Source: Kallotenue papyrolyticum (GTDB lineage Bacteria; Chloroflexota; Chloroflexia; Chloroflexales; Kallotenuaceae). From it: DNA of 64,000 nt. The position numbers and the translations under genes were made by a program. Location: positions 620,001 to 684,000 of the forward strand of contig NZ_JAGA01000003.1 in assembly GCF_000526415.1 (NCBI RefSeq). The letters are read 5' to 3'. The notes under the pieces are model-generated. The model did not search any database, was not told the DNA's origin, and saw nothing but the letters and a program-made list of their open reading frames with translations. This document shows, piece by piece, positions 1 to 9,220 of this stretch. Positions within the stretch are counted from its first letter, which is position 1. Each line of letters begins with the position of its first letter.

Positions 1-2
1 TC

Positions 3-221
3 ACGCTGGACAACCACTACATTAACGGGGGACAAGGTCAGTTCCTCGCGAGCCACATCGCGCAGCTCAAGCTGGCGGACCCTCCGCGAGTTCATCAGTT
101 CGGCCTCCAGGATATTCCGGTGTGCGGGACCAACGACGAGGTATTGCGAGCTCATCGCCTCGACGCGCAGAGCCTCTCCGAGCAGATCGCCAGCGTATTG
201 GCCGAGCGCAAGACGAGGTAA
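3..221 (+). CDS. Transketolase C-terminal domain, partial (5' end outside window)
   Basis: An open frame enters from the left edge and stops at TAA 219-221, giving the last 72 residues of a protein. The segment has the look of the transketolase C-terminal domain: an acidic-aromatic DNHY, the glycine pair in INGGQG, a short helix, a strand with HQFGLQD, then an ending helix rich in Leu and Glu. In polysaccharide clusters such split transketolase halves usually take part in making unusual sugars. The next gene begins four bases later, so it is the upstream member of the same operon. Only the tail is visible, so whether it is a full enzyme or a separate C-terminal half cannot be told. Confidence 0.75.
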   Translation, partial: TLDNHYINGGQGQFLASHIAQLKLADPPRVHQFGLQDIPVCGTNDEVLRAHRLDAQSLSEQIASVLAERKTR

Positions 222-225
222 CAGC

Positions 226-1941
226 GTGTCGCCACGACATACCGCTCAACAAGCGCTCAAGCGGGCCGCGCGCCAGATTCGTCGCACGCTCATCTCCAGG
301 CCGGTGCAGCCGAACTGGACGCAACTGCTCAGCCGTGATCAGGCGGCCTGGCAGCGCTACCGTGAGGTTGCCAGGAACGGCCCCAAGGTATTGATCGCGA
401 CGAGCACCGGCGGACATCGGGCAGTTACGCCACTAGAGAGCTTGCTTGCGGTTGCACTAACGCTGCGCGGGGCCAATGTGCACGTGTTGCTCTGCGATAA
501 GGTGCTACCGGCGTGCTTGCAGGCTACCAGTATCGAGTTTTGGCGACAGTCGACGTTCGTCAAGCATGGGCCGAAAGCACTGTGCGACGATTGCTTCGAC
601 CCGGGGTACAGCGTGTTCAGCGCGTTGGATCTACCACTTCATCGTTACGGCAACTTGATTAGTGCGGCAGAGCACCAGAATGCACTGGAGCTGGCACAAA
701 CGCTACCCATCGAGGCGATCCCCGGCTATCGCCTAGAGGGACTGGCGGTCGGCGAGCACGCATTAGCAGGAGCACTGCGCTACTTCGCAAAGGGCCGGCT
801 GCAGGATGAGCGCTACGGCGAGGCAGTGCTGCGTCGCTACCTGCATGCCTCGCTCCTGACGGTCTACGCCATGCAGCGGCTCCTCGACCAACACGGCTTC
901 GAGGCTGCCTGCTTCCATCATGGGATCTATGTCCCGCAGGGGCTGGTAGGCGAGGTCTGCCGCCGGCGCGGCGTCCGCGTCGTCAACTGGAACCCAGCGT
1001 ACCGGAAGCAATGTTTCATCTTCAGCCACGACGATACCTATCATCATACCCTGATGACCGAGCCTACCAGCGTATGGGAGCGGATCGACTGGCATACGGG
1101 CCTCGAGCAGAAGATGATGGATTACCTCAAGAGCCGGTGGCAGGGAACAAATGATTGGATCTGGTTTCATGATCGTCCCAATGAAAACGTTCAGGCGATC
1201 ACGGCGGAGCTGGGCATCGATCTCTCAAAGCCATGTATCGGGCTACTGACGAACGTCGTATGGGATGCGCAGCTCCATTACCCGGCAAATGCGTTTCCGA
1301 GCATGATCGACTGGGTGATCGAAACAATTCGCTACTTCGAACGACGTCCTGATCTCCAACTGATCATCCGTGCCCATCCGGCCGAGATCCGGGGCTGGCT
1401 TCCGTCGCGCCAGCCGATCGTCGATGAGATTCGCAAGGTCTTCCCGAGGCTGCCGACAAATGTGACCGTCATTCCACCCGAGAGCGACATCAGTACCTAT
1501 GCAATTATGTCTTGTTGTGATAGTGTGCTGATCTACGGGACCAAGACAGGCGTTGAGCTAACCAGCATGGGCATTCCGGTTATCGTAGCCGGAGAGGCAT
1601 GGATCAGGAATAAAGGCATTACCATGGACGCCCGCACGGCGGAGGAATATTTTGAGTTGCTGGAGCGGCTTCCACTTGGACACCGGCTGGATCAGATGAC
1701 CATCCAACGCGCCCGTCAATACGCATACCACTTCTTCTTCCGACGCATGATCCCGGTCAAAGCGATGCAACCAACGCCGGGGTGGCCGCCCTACCAAGTT
1801 CAGATTAACGGACTCGCCGACTTACTCCCTGGACACGATCCTGGCTTAGACATCATTTGCGAGGGCATCCTTAACGGTACAGATTTTATTTACAAAGACG
1901 AGGAGATAGGCAATATTGAGATATTTGCAGCCAAGGCATAA
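226..1941 (+). CDS. Capsule-polysaccharide-type transferase
   Basis: A 571-residue soluble protein starting at GTG, four bases after the transketolase stop. No signal peptide or membrane segment is visible. A GT-B-like first half (KVLIATSTGGHRAVTPLE near residue 50) is followed by a C-terminal half with RAHPAE, then a Pro-rich strand, SDISTYAIMSCCDSVLIYG, TKTGVELTSMGIPVIVAG and AWIRNKG. This order resembles capsule biosynthesis proteins (PF05159-like) and CDP-glycerol/glycan transferases, where it forms the nucleotide-sugar site. It probably adds a sugar or sugar-phosphate to a cell-surface polymer made by the following genes. Donor and acceptor cannot be read from sequence. Confidence 0.65.
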   Translation: MSPRHTAQQALKRAARQIRRTLISRPVQPNWTQLLSRDQAAWQRYREVARNGPKVLIATSTGGHRAVTPLESLLAVALTLRGANVHVLLCDKVLPACLQATSIEFWRQSTFVKHGPKALCDDCFDPGYSVFSALDLPLHRYGNLISAAEHQNALELAQTLPIEAIPGYRLEGLAVGEHALAGALRYFAKGRLQDERYGEAVLRRYLHASLLTVYAMQRLLDQHGFEAACFHHGIYVPQGLVGEVCRRRGVRVVNWNPAYRKQCFIFSHDDTYHHTLMTEPTSVWERIDWHTGLEQKMMDYLKSRWQGTNDWIWFHDRPNENVQAITAELGIDLSKPCIGLLTNVVWDAQLHYPANAFPSMIDWVIETIRYFERRPDLQLIIRAHPAEIRGWLPSRQPIVDEIRKVFPRLPTNVTVIPPESDISTYAIMSCCDSVLIYGTKTGVELTSMGIPVIVAGEAWIRNKGITMDARTAEEYFELLERLPLGHRLDQMTIQRARQYAYHFFFRRMIPVKAMQPTPGWPPYQVQINGLADLLPGHDPGLDIICEGILNGTDFIYKDEEIGNIEIFAAKA

Positions 1942-1995
1942 CAAATCAAAAGAAGCTCGTTTATGACCGAACAAAGAGGGGGAGGAGAAAGAATT

Positions 1996-3414
1996 ATGTC
2001 CCTCGAAGAAGTTTTATTATACCTATTTCTAACAGTAATCTTTATCGTCCTGGGGAAAATAATATTTTCTTCAACCAAAAAAGGAATTCAATACGCAGTA
2101 TTATTCGTCATTATCAGCACAACTATTCACCGAGAACGGTTCAACTTACCAATAGAGCTGGATGCAATTTCCGTCTCATTCCTACTTGGAACACTACTAT
2201 TAACAAGAATAAAAATTACCGAGCGCACAAAATTTTTTCCTTTAGCAATACCTATTGCTGGTTATATTCTCACAAACTTTGTTACGTCATTAATCAATTC
2301 ACCCGTTCCCGAGAACAGCATTAGACAGTCGATCATCTTAACCATCCGAGCAATCACCTTTTTTATCGTCACTATCTCTATCCAGCTCGAACCGACGTTA
2401 CGATTCCGAGCACCTATATATTATATCGCATTACTAGCAATCCATACATTTACTAGCATCATTGCACTTGTTATATATCCCATTCTTCAAACACCTTTAG
2501 TACAACTTAATCAGGATGGAAGAGGCTCGCTCTCGATCAACGGCTTCTTTCTAGAGCCAAACCTGTATGGTATCTTCTGCTTATGTGTGGCAAGCATGCT
2601 CATGGCTATGATGCTATTTACCGTACCTAGGCAACGTAGCTGGCTATTCGGCGGTTTGTTTATCGCGATCATTGGAATGGCGCTTAGCTACACGCGCAGT
2701 GCATGGCTAGGATTGATCTTATGTCTTGTAGTCCTCACCCTAGTCCTCGTGCGGCAACAGCGAGCACAGCTATTCAGCATACTGACAACTACGACGCTCC
2801 CGATTGTATTGATCATCATGCTAATGATTGCCGGTCTTTTCACGTTGCGGGCGATGGGCGTACAATCAAATTTGGCGCAGCGACTGACGGATATCATCGA
2901 CCTAAGCACAAGCTCGGCATCGGGGAGGCTAGAAGCGTGGAAGCTTGCACTGCTAGCGTGGCAGCAGCACAAGTGGTTGGGCACAGGACTGCTGTCGTTT
3001 AACCTGCGAGAAGCAGAGCAGGGCTGGCTTTATAGCTCCGTCATCCAATCGCTCCATGACTCGGGCATCATCGGTCTCTTGTTCATGCTCTGGATCTGCG
3101 CTGGATGCCTCCTCTATACCTGGCGCGCCTTTACAGCCGCCACCGATCACCGAGATAAGGGGATCCTATTAGGTTACGTTCTGGCGCAGATCGGGCTATT
3201 CTTCACCTCACAATTCTCATCGTTTTTCTGGGGCAGTTTCACATGGGTCCTCTTCGGCCTATCTGTTGGGCATAGCCTGGTTATCTTGCACCAGCAGCAA
3301 AATCCGATCGCAAATAGCAAGAAAGATGTTGCCAATTTTCATCCCAAAAACGCGACGATGTTTGACGATTCTGAAACAAAAATCTCCATTAATAAACAGA
3401 AATCTAGGCCATGA
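1996..3414 (+). CDS. O-antigen ligase/polymerase-like (Wzy) membrane protein
   Basis: A 472-residue protein with about ten to twelve hydrophobic segments and a larger loop in the C-terminal third, where WLGTGLLSFNLREAEQG is followed by a His-Asp pair (SLHDSG). That is the layout of the O-antigen ligase / Wzy polymerase family, which joins lipid-linked oligosaccharides outside the membrane. A longer frame opens at 1963, but GGGGGAGGAG lies just before ATG 1996, so the later start is preferred. The gene is visibly richer in A+T than its neighbours, common for Wzy genes and suggestive of separate acquisition. Its stop overlaps the next start (ATGA at 3411-3414). Confidence 0.75.
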   Translation: MSLEEVLLYLFLTVIFIVLGKIIFSSTKKGIQYAVLFVIISTTIHRERFNLPIELDAISVSFLLGTLLLTRIKITERTKFFPLAIPIAGYILTNFVTSLINSPVPENSIRQSIILTIRAITFFIVTISIQLEPTLRFRAPIYYIALLAIHTFTSIIALVIYPILQTPLVQLNQDGRGSLSINGFFLEPNLYGIFCLCVASMLMAMMLFTVPRQRSWLFGGLFIAIIGMALSYTRSAWLGLILCLVVLTLVLVRQQRAQLFSILTTTTLPIVLIIMLMIAGLFTLRAMGVQSNLAQRLTDIIDLSTSSASGRLEAWKLALLAWQQHKWLGTGLLSFNLREAEQGWLYSSVIQSLHDSGIIGLLFMLWICAGCLLYTWRAFTAATDHRDKGILLGYVLAQIGLFFTSQFSSFFWGSFTWVLFGLSVGHSLVILHQQQNPIANSKKDVANFHPKNATMFDDSETKISINKQKSRP

Positions 3415-4358
3415 CAAGATATCGCGAGCATACCTGGTATATCTTCGGACTCAAACTGGGGATATTAAATTTAATTAGGAATAAAAACCGCTTAGGCACT
3501 AAGAAGACGATCGGTAAGATCTTCCAGCCGATCAATGCCTACACGCGTTTTCCCGAGTATTTCTTTTTCTGGCAGCAGATCGATGAGTATCTATCGACAA
3601 TACACAGCCGAGCCCGCATCCTGGATCTAGGCAGCCCGAAGCTGTTTGGACTCTACCTGGCGCATCATTACAACGCGTGGGTCCACCTGACCGATATCAG
3701 CTCAATCAATATCGATGAATATGCCATTCTGTGGCAGGCTTTAAAGCAAGGAGCGCGCGGAGCAGTCGCTTTCACTCGTGTAGATGGCCGGGCGCTGCCT
3801 CAAGCCGACACATCATACGACGTCGTCTATGCCATGAGTGTGCTGGAACATATCGAGGGCCACAGACAAGACACGCATACCGTCCATCAACTGCTCAGGG
3901 TCCTTCGACCAGGAGGAATGCTCTTGTTGAGCGTTCCTTTTGGCAACTACTACTGCGAGCAATTGATCATCGGCATGGCCCATGCGGCTGAAATGGTACG
4001 GGACAGGCAGAGATACTTCTTTCAACGCATCTACAATGCCGAGACGGCGCAAGCCCACCTGCTGACACCATTGCTCGAGGACGGGGGACAGCTTCAGCTC
4101 GTCACCGTTTTCCGCGCCGGCGGCGCATGGACCAGGATGTATCATCAAATCAGACATTTGTTTGGCGCAAACATCAATGGTCTTATTGGATTTACAAACC
4201 CACTAGCTAGTATCCTGATCAATCGACACTCTATTGGAGCGGTTTCAAATATCCCCTCGAAGTATGCTACGATTCACACACGAAAAGATATCTACGGCGA
4301 TCTCATCATCGTATACCGAAAAAGATCGACGGACAAGGAGATGATCAGCTCAGCCTGA
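3411..4358 (+). CDS. Class I SAM-dependent methyltransferase
   Basis: 315 residues. Motif I is ILDLGSPKLFGLYLA (about residues 66-80), the acidic end of strand 2 is VHLTDIS, and DGRALPQADTSYDVVYAMSVLEHI followed by LLRVLRPGGMLLLSVPFG gives the Methyltransf_11 core. The N-terminal 50 residues are basic, and a tail of about 110 residues follows the Rossmann core. In this operon it probably methylates a sugar or a lipid-linked glycan. Start ATG overlaps the polymerase stop, indicating translational coupling. The substrate is unknown. Confidence 0.75.
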   Translation: MTRYREHTWYIFGLKLGILNLIRNKNRLGTKKTIGKIFQPINAYTRFPEYFFFWQQIDEYLSTIHSRARILDLGSPKLFGLYLAHHYNAWVHLTDISSINIDEYAILWQALKQGARGAVAFTRVDGRALPQADTSYDVVYAMSVLEHIEGHRQDTHTVHQLLRVLRPGGMLLLSVPFGNYYCEQLIIGMAHAAEMVRDRQRYFFQRIYNAETAQAHLLTPLLEDGGQLQLVTVFRAGGAWTRMYHQIRHLFGANINGLIGFTNPLASILINRHSIGAVSNIPSKYATIHTRKDIYGDLIIVYRKRSTDKEMISSA

Positions 4359-4364
4359 GCCGCC

Positions 4365-5492
4365 ATGAATATCGTACTCGATGCACACATGCTGGGGACA
4401 CAAGAGGGGGGCAATGAAACGTACGTTGCCGGCCTCATGCGCGGGTTCGCTGCACTCGCTGATTGTGCGACACGCGTCATTGCCGTTTGTCCATCATGCC
4501 AGATCCCCGCGATAAGTAACCGCCATCTTGAATACGTACCGCTGCGAACCTCGGGAAATTTCAGTCGGCTGCTCTTGGAGCTGCCTTCGGTATGTCGCCG
4601 CTTCACCGCGGATCTCTTACATGTGACCTATAATGCCCCCCTGTTTGTCCGGACCCCCACAGTAGTCTCCGTGCATGATGTTATCTTTCGACGCTTCCCT
4701 AGCTACTTCTCCCCTCGGGTGCGGCTTCTGCTCTCGACCTGGTTACCCCTCTCGATGATGCGCGCAGCGCGTGTGGTAACATTATCGGAGGCCAGTAAAC
4801 GCGACATCATTCACTATTATCCGTTTACTCGTAATAAGATCGAAGTTATCCCACCGGCCGCGGGTCCGTTGGTAGCACTGGAACCCGACTTCGATGGGGC
4901 CAAGCAATTTACAGGTGGCGAACCATTCATCTTAGCCGTCGGAACGCTACAGCCTAGAAAGAATATTGCTCGACTGATCAAGGCATATCTCAGGCTGCGG
5001 CACCAGACCGGACTCACGGCTAAGCTCGTCATCGTTGGCAAGGCGGCCTGGCAACATTCTCACCTTTATCAACTTGCCGCCTCGACGCCGTATCGGCAGG
5101 ATATCATCTTCACCGGCTATATCAGCGACGCAACCCTGGCTGCGCTGTATCGTACCTGTACCGTCTTCGTCTATCCCTCGCTGTATGAAGGCTTCGGCTT
5201 GCCGGTTATTGAAGCCATGGCACTGGGGGCGCCGGTCATTACCAGCAACACATCGTCGCTCCCCGAGGCAGCAGGTGACGGTGCCATGCTCGTCGATCCC
5301 TACTCGGAGCAAGCGATCAGTGACGCGCTCAACTGCATTTTGACGAACGCCGACGTACGTCAGGCGCTGCGCCACCGTGGCCGGCAACAAGCTGCCCGTT
5401 TTTCCTGGGAGCACACCGCCGTGCAGACGTTGCAGGTGTACAAGGAGGTTGTTCAGCAGCGCCATTCGTCGACATCCGATCGGTACGTGTGA
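4365..5492 (+). CDS. GT4-family glycosyltransferase
   Basis: 375 residues with a full GT-B fold of the glycosyltransferase family 4 type. The N-terminus has NIVLDAHMLGTQEGGNETYV; the C-terminal donor domain shows AVGTLQPRKNIARLI and the nucleotide-sugar motif YEGFGLPVIEAMALGAPVI, with the two conserved Glu residues, then SSLPEAAGDGA. The family resembles mannosyltransferases of O-antigen and exopolysaccharide clusters. It acts in the cytoplasm on a polyprenyl-linked acceptor. It starts six bases after the methyltransferase stop. Confidence 0.85.
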   Translation: MNIVLDAHMLGTQEGGNETYVAGLMRGFAALADCATRVIAVCPSCQIPAISNRHLEYVPLRTSGNFSRLLLELPSVCRRFTADLLHVTYNAPLFVRTPTVVSVHDVIFRRFPSYFSPRVRLLLSTWLPLSMMRAARVVTLSEASKRDIIHYYPFTRNKIEVIPPAAGPLVALEPDFDGAKQFTGGEPFILAVGTLQPRKNIARLIKAYLRLRHQTGLTAKLVIVGKAAWQHSHLYQLAASTPYRQDIIFTGYISDATLAALYRTCTVFVYPSLYEGFGLPVIEAMALGAPVITSNTSSLPEAAGDGAMLVDPYSEQAISDALNCILTNADVRQALRHRGRQQAARFSWEHTAVQTLQVYKEVVQQRHSSTSDRYV

Positions 5493-5505
5493 GAAGGATC
5501 CGGAG

Positions 5506-6039
5506 ATGATGCGTGCCGCATTCCGCGCGTTGCGACGCAGCTTTCGTCTGCGACGCTACCAAAGGATACGCAACCTGTTCCACCTGGAAGGCACTGATCG
5601 GTTTATTCTGGATCTTGGCGGCAGGCCGGCCAGCTTCTTTGCCGCGATATTTCCGAAGCCAGAGCAGCTGATCCTGGTGGAGATCGATCGTCAGGCAGCA
5701 TGCCAAGCGAGGGAAAAACATTCAGCGCTGCACGTGATCGTCGCCAACGGCGAGCAGCTGCCCTTCATGGATCCATCGAAAGAACTTACTGTCTGCAATT
5801 CCGTCATCGCGCATGTAGCTAGCCCGCAGGCCTTGGCTCGCGAAGTGCGGCATGTGAGCCGTTCTTACTTCTTACAAACGCCCAACGGAAGATTTCCATT
5901 GGAGACGCATTCGTTTATTGGCATACCTTTCTATAATCTAATCCCCTGGGCTGGATTGCAACAACTGATGTGTAAAATATTTGGCGCAGGCTACAGCTAC
6001 ATTAGCAGTGTTAGGCACCTGTCTGCAAGCGAGCTATGA
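5506..6039 (+). CDS. SAM methyltransferase, truncated by an in-frame TGA
   Basis: 177 residues from ATG 5506 (AAGGA upstream). FILDLGGRPASFFAAIFP is a SAM-binding strand-loop and ANGEQLPFMDPSKELTVCNSVIAHV is typical of the Methyltransf_11 fold. The frame stops at TGA 6037-6039 right after SASEL. If that codon is skipped the same frame runs on with RLFPAAVLAYEMVLGLKKS, a normal end for this family, and stops at TGA 6130-6132, which overlaps the next gene's ATG as ATGA. The intact gene would therefore be 5506-6132 (about 208 residues), and the TGA probably replaced a CGA. The stop is followed by C, a leaky context in E. coli. Active, leaky or dead cannot be told. Confidence 0.7.
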   Translation: MMRAAFRALRRSFRLRRYQRIRNLFHLEGTDRFILDLGGRPASFFAAIFPKPEQLILVEIDRQAACQAREKHSALHVIVANGEQLPFMDPSKELTVCNSVIAHVASPQALAREVRHVSRSYFLQTPNGRFPLETHSFIGIPFYNLIPWAGLQQLMCKIFGAGYSYISSVRHLSASEL

Positions 6040-6128
6040 CGGCTATTCCCGGCAGCGGTCCTAGCGTACGAAATGGTGCTGGGGCTCAAGAAATCATTCA
6101 AGGTCGACAAACGTCAGGGAAGCGAAAG

Positions 6129-7286
6129 ATGAAGATTGCACTTCTCGGCACACGCGGGATTCCCGCCAGCTATAGTGGCTTCGAGACCTGTGTCGAGCAG
6201 CTGGGACAGCGGCTGGTCCAGCGCGGGCACGAGGTGACGGTCTACTGCCGCTCCCATCATATCACCTATCCCGATGGCGTTTATAAAGGGATGCGGCTGG
6301 TCAAGCTACCAACGATCGCCAACAAGTATCTCGATACGATTGTCCACTCCTTGATCTCGTCGCTCCACGCGCTTTCTCAACGCTACGATATTGGCCTCTA
6401 CTTCATCGCCGGCAACAGCCCGGTGACATGGATCCCGCGCTTGGTCGGGACCAAGACCATCTTGAACGTAGACGGGCTGGATTGGAAGCGAGAGAAATGG
6501 CCGGCCCTAGCGAAGCGCTACATCCAGTTTGCTGAATACCTCGCCACGAAGGTTCCGAACGCCTATGTGACCGACTCACAGGTCGTCCAAGCCTACTACC
6601 GCGATCGCTTCCACAGCCTGCCGCCATATATCCCATACGGCTCAGAGGTAGAGATCGTTGCGCCCGGCGAGACGCTGGCCCGCTTCAACCTGGAGCCGAA
6701 GCGGTATGTACTCTTCGTCGGCCGGCTGGTACCGGAAAATTGTGCGCATCACCTGGTAGAGGCCTTCCGCACCCTCGATACGGACATGAAGTGTGTCATC
6801 GTCGGTGACGCTCCCTATGCGGCAGAGTACCAGGCGCACCTGCGGGCGCTTGCCGGAAGCGACCCGCGCATCGTGTTCACCGGCTACGTGTTTGGACGTG
6901 GCTACCATGAGCTGGGGTCCAACGCCTATCTGTTCGTCGGCACCTCGGGGGTTGGGGGGACGCACCCGGCCTTCGTCGAAGCGATGGCCTTTGGGAATTG
7001 TATCGTGGTTCATAATACACCTGAAAACCTGGAGACGATCGGCGATGCCGGCTTTGCCTACGACGGCAAGGCTGGGGCAGCCAGCCTGAGACGTGTGCTG
7101 GATCGACTGCTCCGGCAACCGGCCATTGTTGAAGCGTCGCGTCAACTGGCGCGCCGGCGAGCAACCACGATCTATTCATGGGAAGCGATCACCGACGAGT
7201 ACGAGCGCCTTTTCTACACGTTGCTCAGACGCCGCTTGCCTGACCGGCTACGTCAGCGCGAAACCACGCCCGTGCAGGTAGATTGA
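6129..7286 (+). CDS. DUF1972/GT4 glycosyltransferase
   Basis: 385 residues. The N-terminus KIALLGTRGIPASYSGFE is the hallmark of DUF1972 glycosyltransferases (rhamnosyl/galactosyl type, often found in exopolysaccharide clusters). The C-terminal GT4 domain has YVLFVGRLVPENCAHHLVEA and GVGGTHPAFVEAMAFGNCIV. An open frame extends upstream to 6036, but that part only overlaps the remnant of the preceding methyltransferase and has no family match, so ATG 6129 is chosen. It transfers a sugar to a membrane-linked acceptor; donor unknown. Confidence 0.85.
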   Translation: MKIALLGTRGIPASYSGFETCVEQLGQRLVQRGHEVTVYCRSHHITYPDGVYKGMRLVKLPTIANKYLDTIVHSLISSLHALSQRYDIGLYFIAGNSPVTWIPRLVGTKTILNVDGLDWKREKWPALAKRYIQFAEYLATKVPNAYVTDSQVVQAYYRDRFHSLPPYIPYGSEVEIVAPGETLARFNLEPKRYVLFVGRLVPENCAHHLVEAFRTLDTDMKCVIVGDAPYAAEYQAHLRALAGSDPRIVFTGYVFGRGYHELGSNAYLFVGTSGVGGTHPAFVEAMAFGNCIVVHNTPENLETIGDAGFAYDGKAGAASLRRVLDRLLRQPAIVEASRQLARRRATTIYSWEAITDEYERLFYTLLRRRLPDRLRQRETTPVQVD

Positions 7287-7314
7287 CGAACAATCACTGT
7301 CGTGGATTATACTA
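7284..7314 (+). promoter_or_regulatory. Putative sigma-70-type promoter for the initiating sugar transferase
   Basis: TTGACG (7284-7289) and TATACT (7309-7314) separated by 19 bases. The -35 overlaps the stop codon of the preceding glycosyltransferase. The spacing is longer than the usual 17, so strength is uncertain. It would give a leader of about 90 bases. Confidence 0.4.
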
Positions 7315-7316
7315 GG

Positions 7317-7353
7317 CCGGCGCCGCCCTACCGATGTAGGGTGCCAGCCGGCT
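7317..7353 (+). other. Hairpin in leader of the sugar transferase gene
   Basis: Outer arms GCCGGC/GCCGGC and inner arms CCCTAC/GTAGGG around a CGAT loop form a near-complete stem. There is no T-run, so it is not a classical terminator. It lies at the expected transcript start of the putative promoter and could stabilise or control the leader. Confidence 0.35.
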
Positions 7354-7409
7354 TCGGTATGTAGACCCAACCGTGCAACACCGGTACCAGGTGCAAGAGA
7401 GGATGCGCT

Positions 7410-8807
7410 ATGTTTGAACGTCTCGGCCGACGCCTCGCTGGAAGTGTGCTGATCTGGACTCTCGTGCTAACCTGCCTTGCCTTGCGAAGCACAACCTGGC
7501 TGCGCTTGTGGCTGGCTTATGGCCATGAGCTGACGCTGCAGCAAGCGCGCATCCCCTGGCCACTCTACGGCGTAGTCGTCGTCGTCTGGACGATCGTGTT
7601 TCTCCTGCTGCACCCCCAACGCGCTCTGTTCAGCTCTCCTCTAGTCGAAACGATCGGACGGCTCGTTGCTGCCGTGACTCTGTCTGTACTCATCTTTGCC
7701 GGCATTCTCTACTTCTCGTTCCGCGATATCTCGCGCCTGCAGTTTCTGTACTTTGCCTCTATCGATCTGGTCCTCCTCTTGGTATTCTATACACTTGTAC
7801 GGATGTGGTTGGAGTTCGGCAAACGACATATTCAACAACGACGAACACTGATCGTAGGTGATACCGAAGAAGTCGAACAGCTCGTGCGCGAGCTAGAGCG
7901 CAGACCGTGGGTTGGGATCGAGGTGATCGGCTATACCAGCGATCAGCCTGGCGGCGACACAGAGGTGCCTTGTCTGGGCCATATCGATGAAACTGTCCGC
8001 GTCGTCAAAGAGCAGGCGATCGACGAAGTTATCTTTGTGACTCAACAACAGGAGCAGATTGTGCGCATCTCAATGCAATTGGTCCATGAGCCCGTAATGA
8101 TCCATATGGTGCCACGGCTGCTGGACCTGGCATTCGCACGCACGCCGATCGAGACACTCGGAAGGATTCCCCTGATTAGCCTACGGGAGTCAGCGCTGAC
8201 CGAGCCACAGCGAGCACTGAAGCGGCTCTTCGACATCGTCGGGAGCTTGTTGTTGTTGATACTCTTCAGCCCGCTGATGCTCCTGATCGCAATCGCTATC
8301 AAGCTCGACTCACCTGGCCCGGTACTCTTCCTGCAGGAGCGGATCGGAGAGCATGGCCGGCGCTTCAAGATGATCAAGTTCCGCACGATGTATCAGGATG
8401 CCGAGCACCGTTGGCAAGAGGTTGCCCAGCGCAATGCCCATGGCCAACTGATCCATAAACGCGAAAACGACCCACGAATCACGCGGGTCGGCCTCAAACT
8501 ACGCCGTACCAGTCTAGATGAGCTTCCGCAGCTCTTCAATGTGCTACGGGGCGAGATGAGCCTCGTCGGGCCACGCCCTGAGATACCGTATATCGCCCAG
8601 GAGGAGTACGAGCCCTGGCAATGGCAGCGCTTCCGCGTTCCGCCGGGTATCACCGGTTGGTGGCAGGTCAACGGACGCAGCAATAAGGTGATGCACCTCC
8701 ACACAGCAGAGGATCTGTACTACATCCAGAATTACTCATTCTGGCTGGATCTAAAAATCCTTTGGATGACCCTCGGTGCTGTGCTGCGGAGGCAGGGGGC
8801 GTTCTGA
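7410..8807 (+). CDS. Polyprenyl-phosphate sugar-1-phosphate transferase (WcaJ/WbaP type)
   Basis: 465 residues: about four N-terminal membrane helices (to residue about 135), a CoA_binding_3/Rossmann-like region ([18 protein letters not shown]), another membrane segment near residue 280, then the bacterial sugar transferase domain with [47 protein letters not shown] and [12 protein letters not shown]. This family puts the first sugar phosphate on undecaprenyl phosphate, starting the repeat unit built by the upstream glycosyltransferases. It is the last gene of the cluster and appears to have its own promoter. Confidence 0.92.
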   Translation: MFERLGRRLAGSVLIWTLVLTCLALRSTTWLRLWLAYGHELTLQQARIPWPLYGVVVVVWTIVFLLLHPQRALFSSPLVETIGRLVAAVTLSVLIFAGILYFSFRDISRLQFLYFASIDLVLLLVFYTLVRMWLEFGKRHIQQRRTLIVGDTEEVEQLVRELERRPWVGIEVIGYTSDQPGGDTEVPCLGHIDETVRVVKEQAIDEVIFVTQQQEQIVRISMQLVHEPVMIHMVPRLLDLAFARTPIETLGRIPLISLRESALTEPQRALKRLFDIVGSLLLLILFSPLMLLIAIAIKLDSPGPVLFLQERIGEHGRRFKMIKFRTMYQDAEHRWQEVAQRNAHGQLIHKRENDPRITRVGLKLRRTSLDELPQLFNVLRGEMSLVGPRPEIPYIAQEEYEPWQWQRFRVPPGITGWWQVNGRSNKVMHLHTAEDLYYIQNYSFWLDLKILWMTLGAVLRRQGAF

Positions 8808-8929
8808 GAATGGCTGGCTGCGCTCAGGTGGTGACGACAATCCTGCACAGCCAGCGACTCTATATCCAAGATGACGCTACAGATCTCACTCGGTGAGCCT
8901 GGGTAAGAAGCCAGGTAGCGCTGGTTGCC

Positions 8930-9211
8930 TCACAACACAATCCCGCGCTCGCGGATCAGGCGTTGTTTGACCCGGCGAAAGACTTCGTCGTAGTTCAGGC
9001 GGCCCATGACAATGTCACTGCGGTGCTGTTCGAGCAGGGCGCGTACCTCGGCATCCAGCCGTTCCTCGACGGTGAGTTCGTCGATCATGATCTCGCGGAT
9101 CGCCTGCCGCAGTCGGGGATCGGAGGCCTGGAACAGCACGTCCTGCTGATCGGCCAGCACGTCGACGATACGTTCGCTCAAGACGTCAATACGCGCTTCG
9201 GAGAGTTTCAT
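8930..9211 (-). CDS. DUF507 family protein
   Basis: 93 residues, highly charged and mostly helical, beginning with MKLSEARIDVLSERI. The pattern (LTVEERLDAEVRALLEQH, then NYDEVFRRVKQRLIRERG) matches the small DUF507 proteins, whose role is unknown. No membrane segment or signal peptide. It follows the PHP-domain gene by nine bases on the same strand and is the last gene of that group. Confidence 0.8.
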   Translation of the reverse strand: MKLSEARIDVLSERIVDVLADQQDVLFQASDPRLRQAIREIMIDELTVEERLDAEVRALLEQHRSDIVMGRLNYDEVFRRVKQRLIRERGIVL

Positions 9212-9220
9212 CGTTCCTCC

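Noticed and set aside
6037-6039. Selenocysteine codon
   Set aside because: The family has no Cys or Sec there; the position fits Arg, and no SECIS-like stem follows closely.
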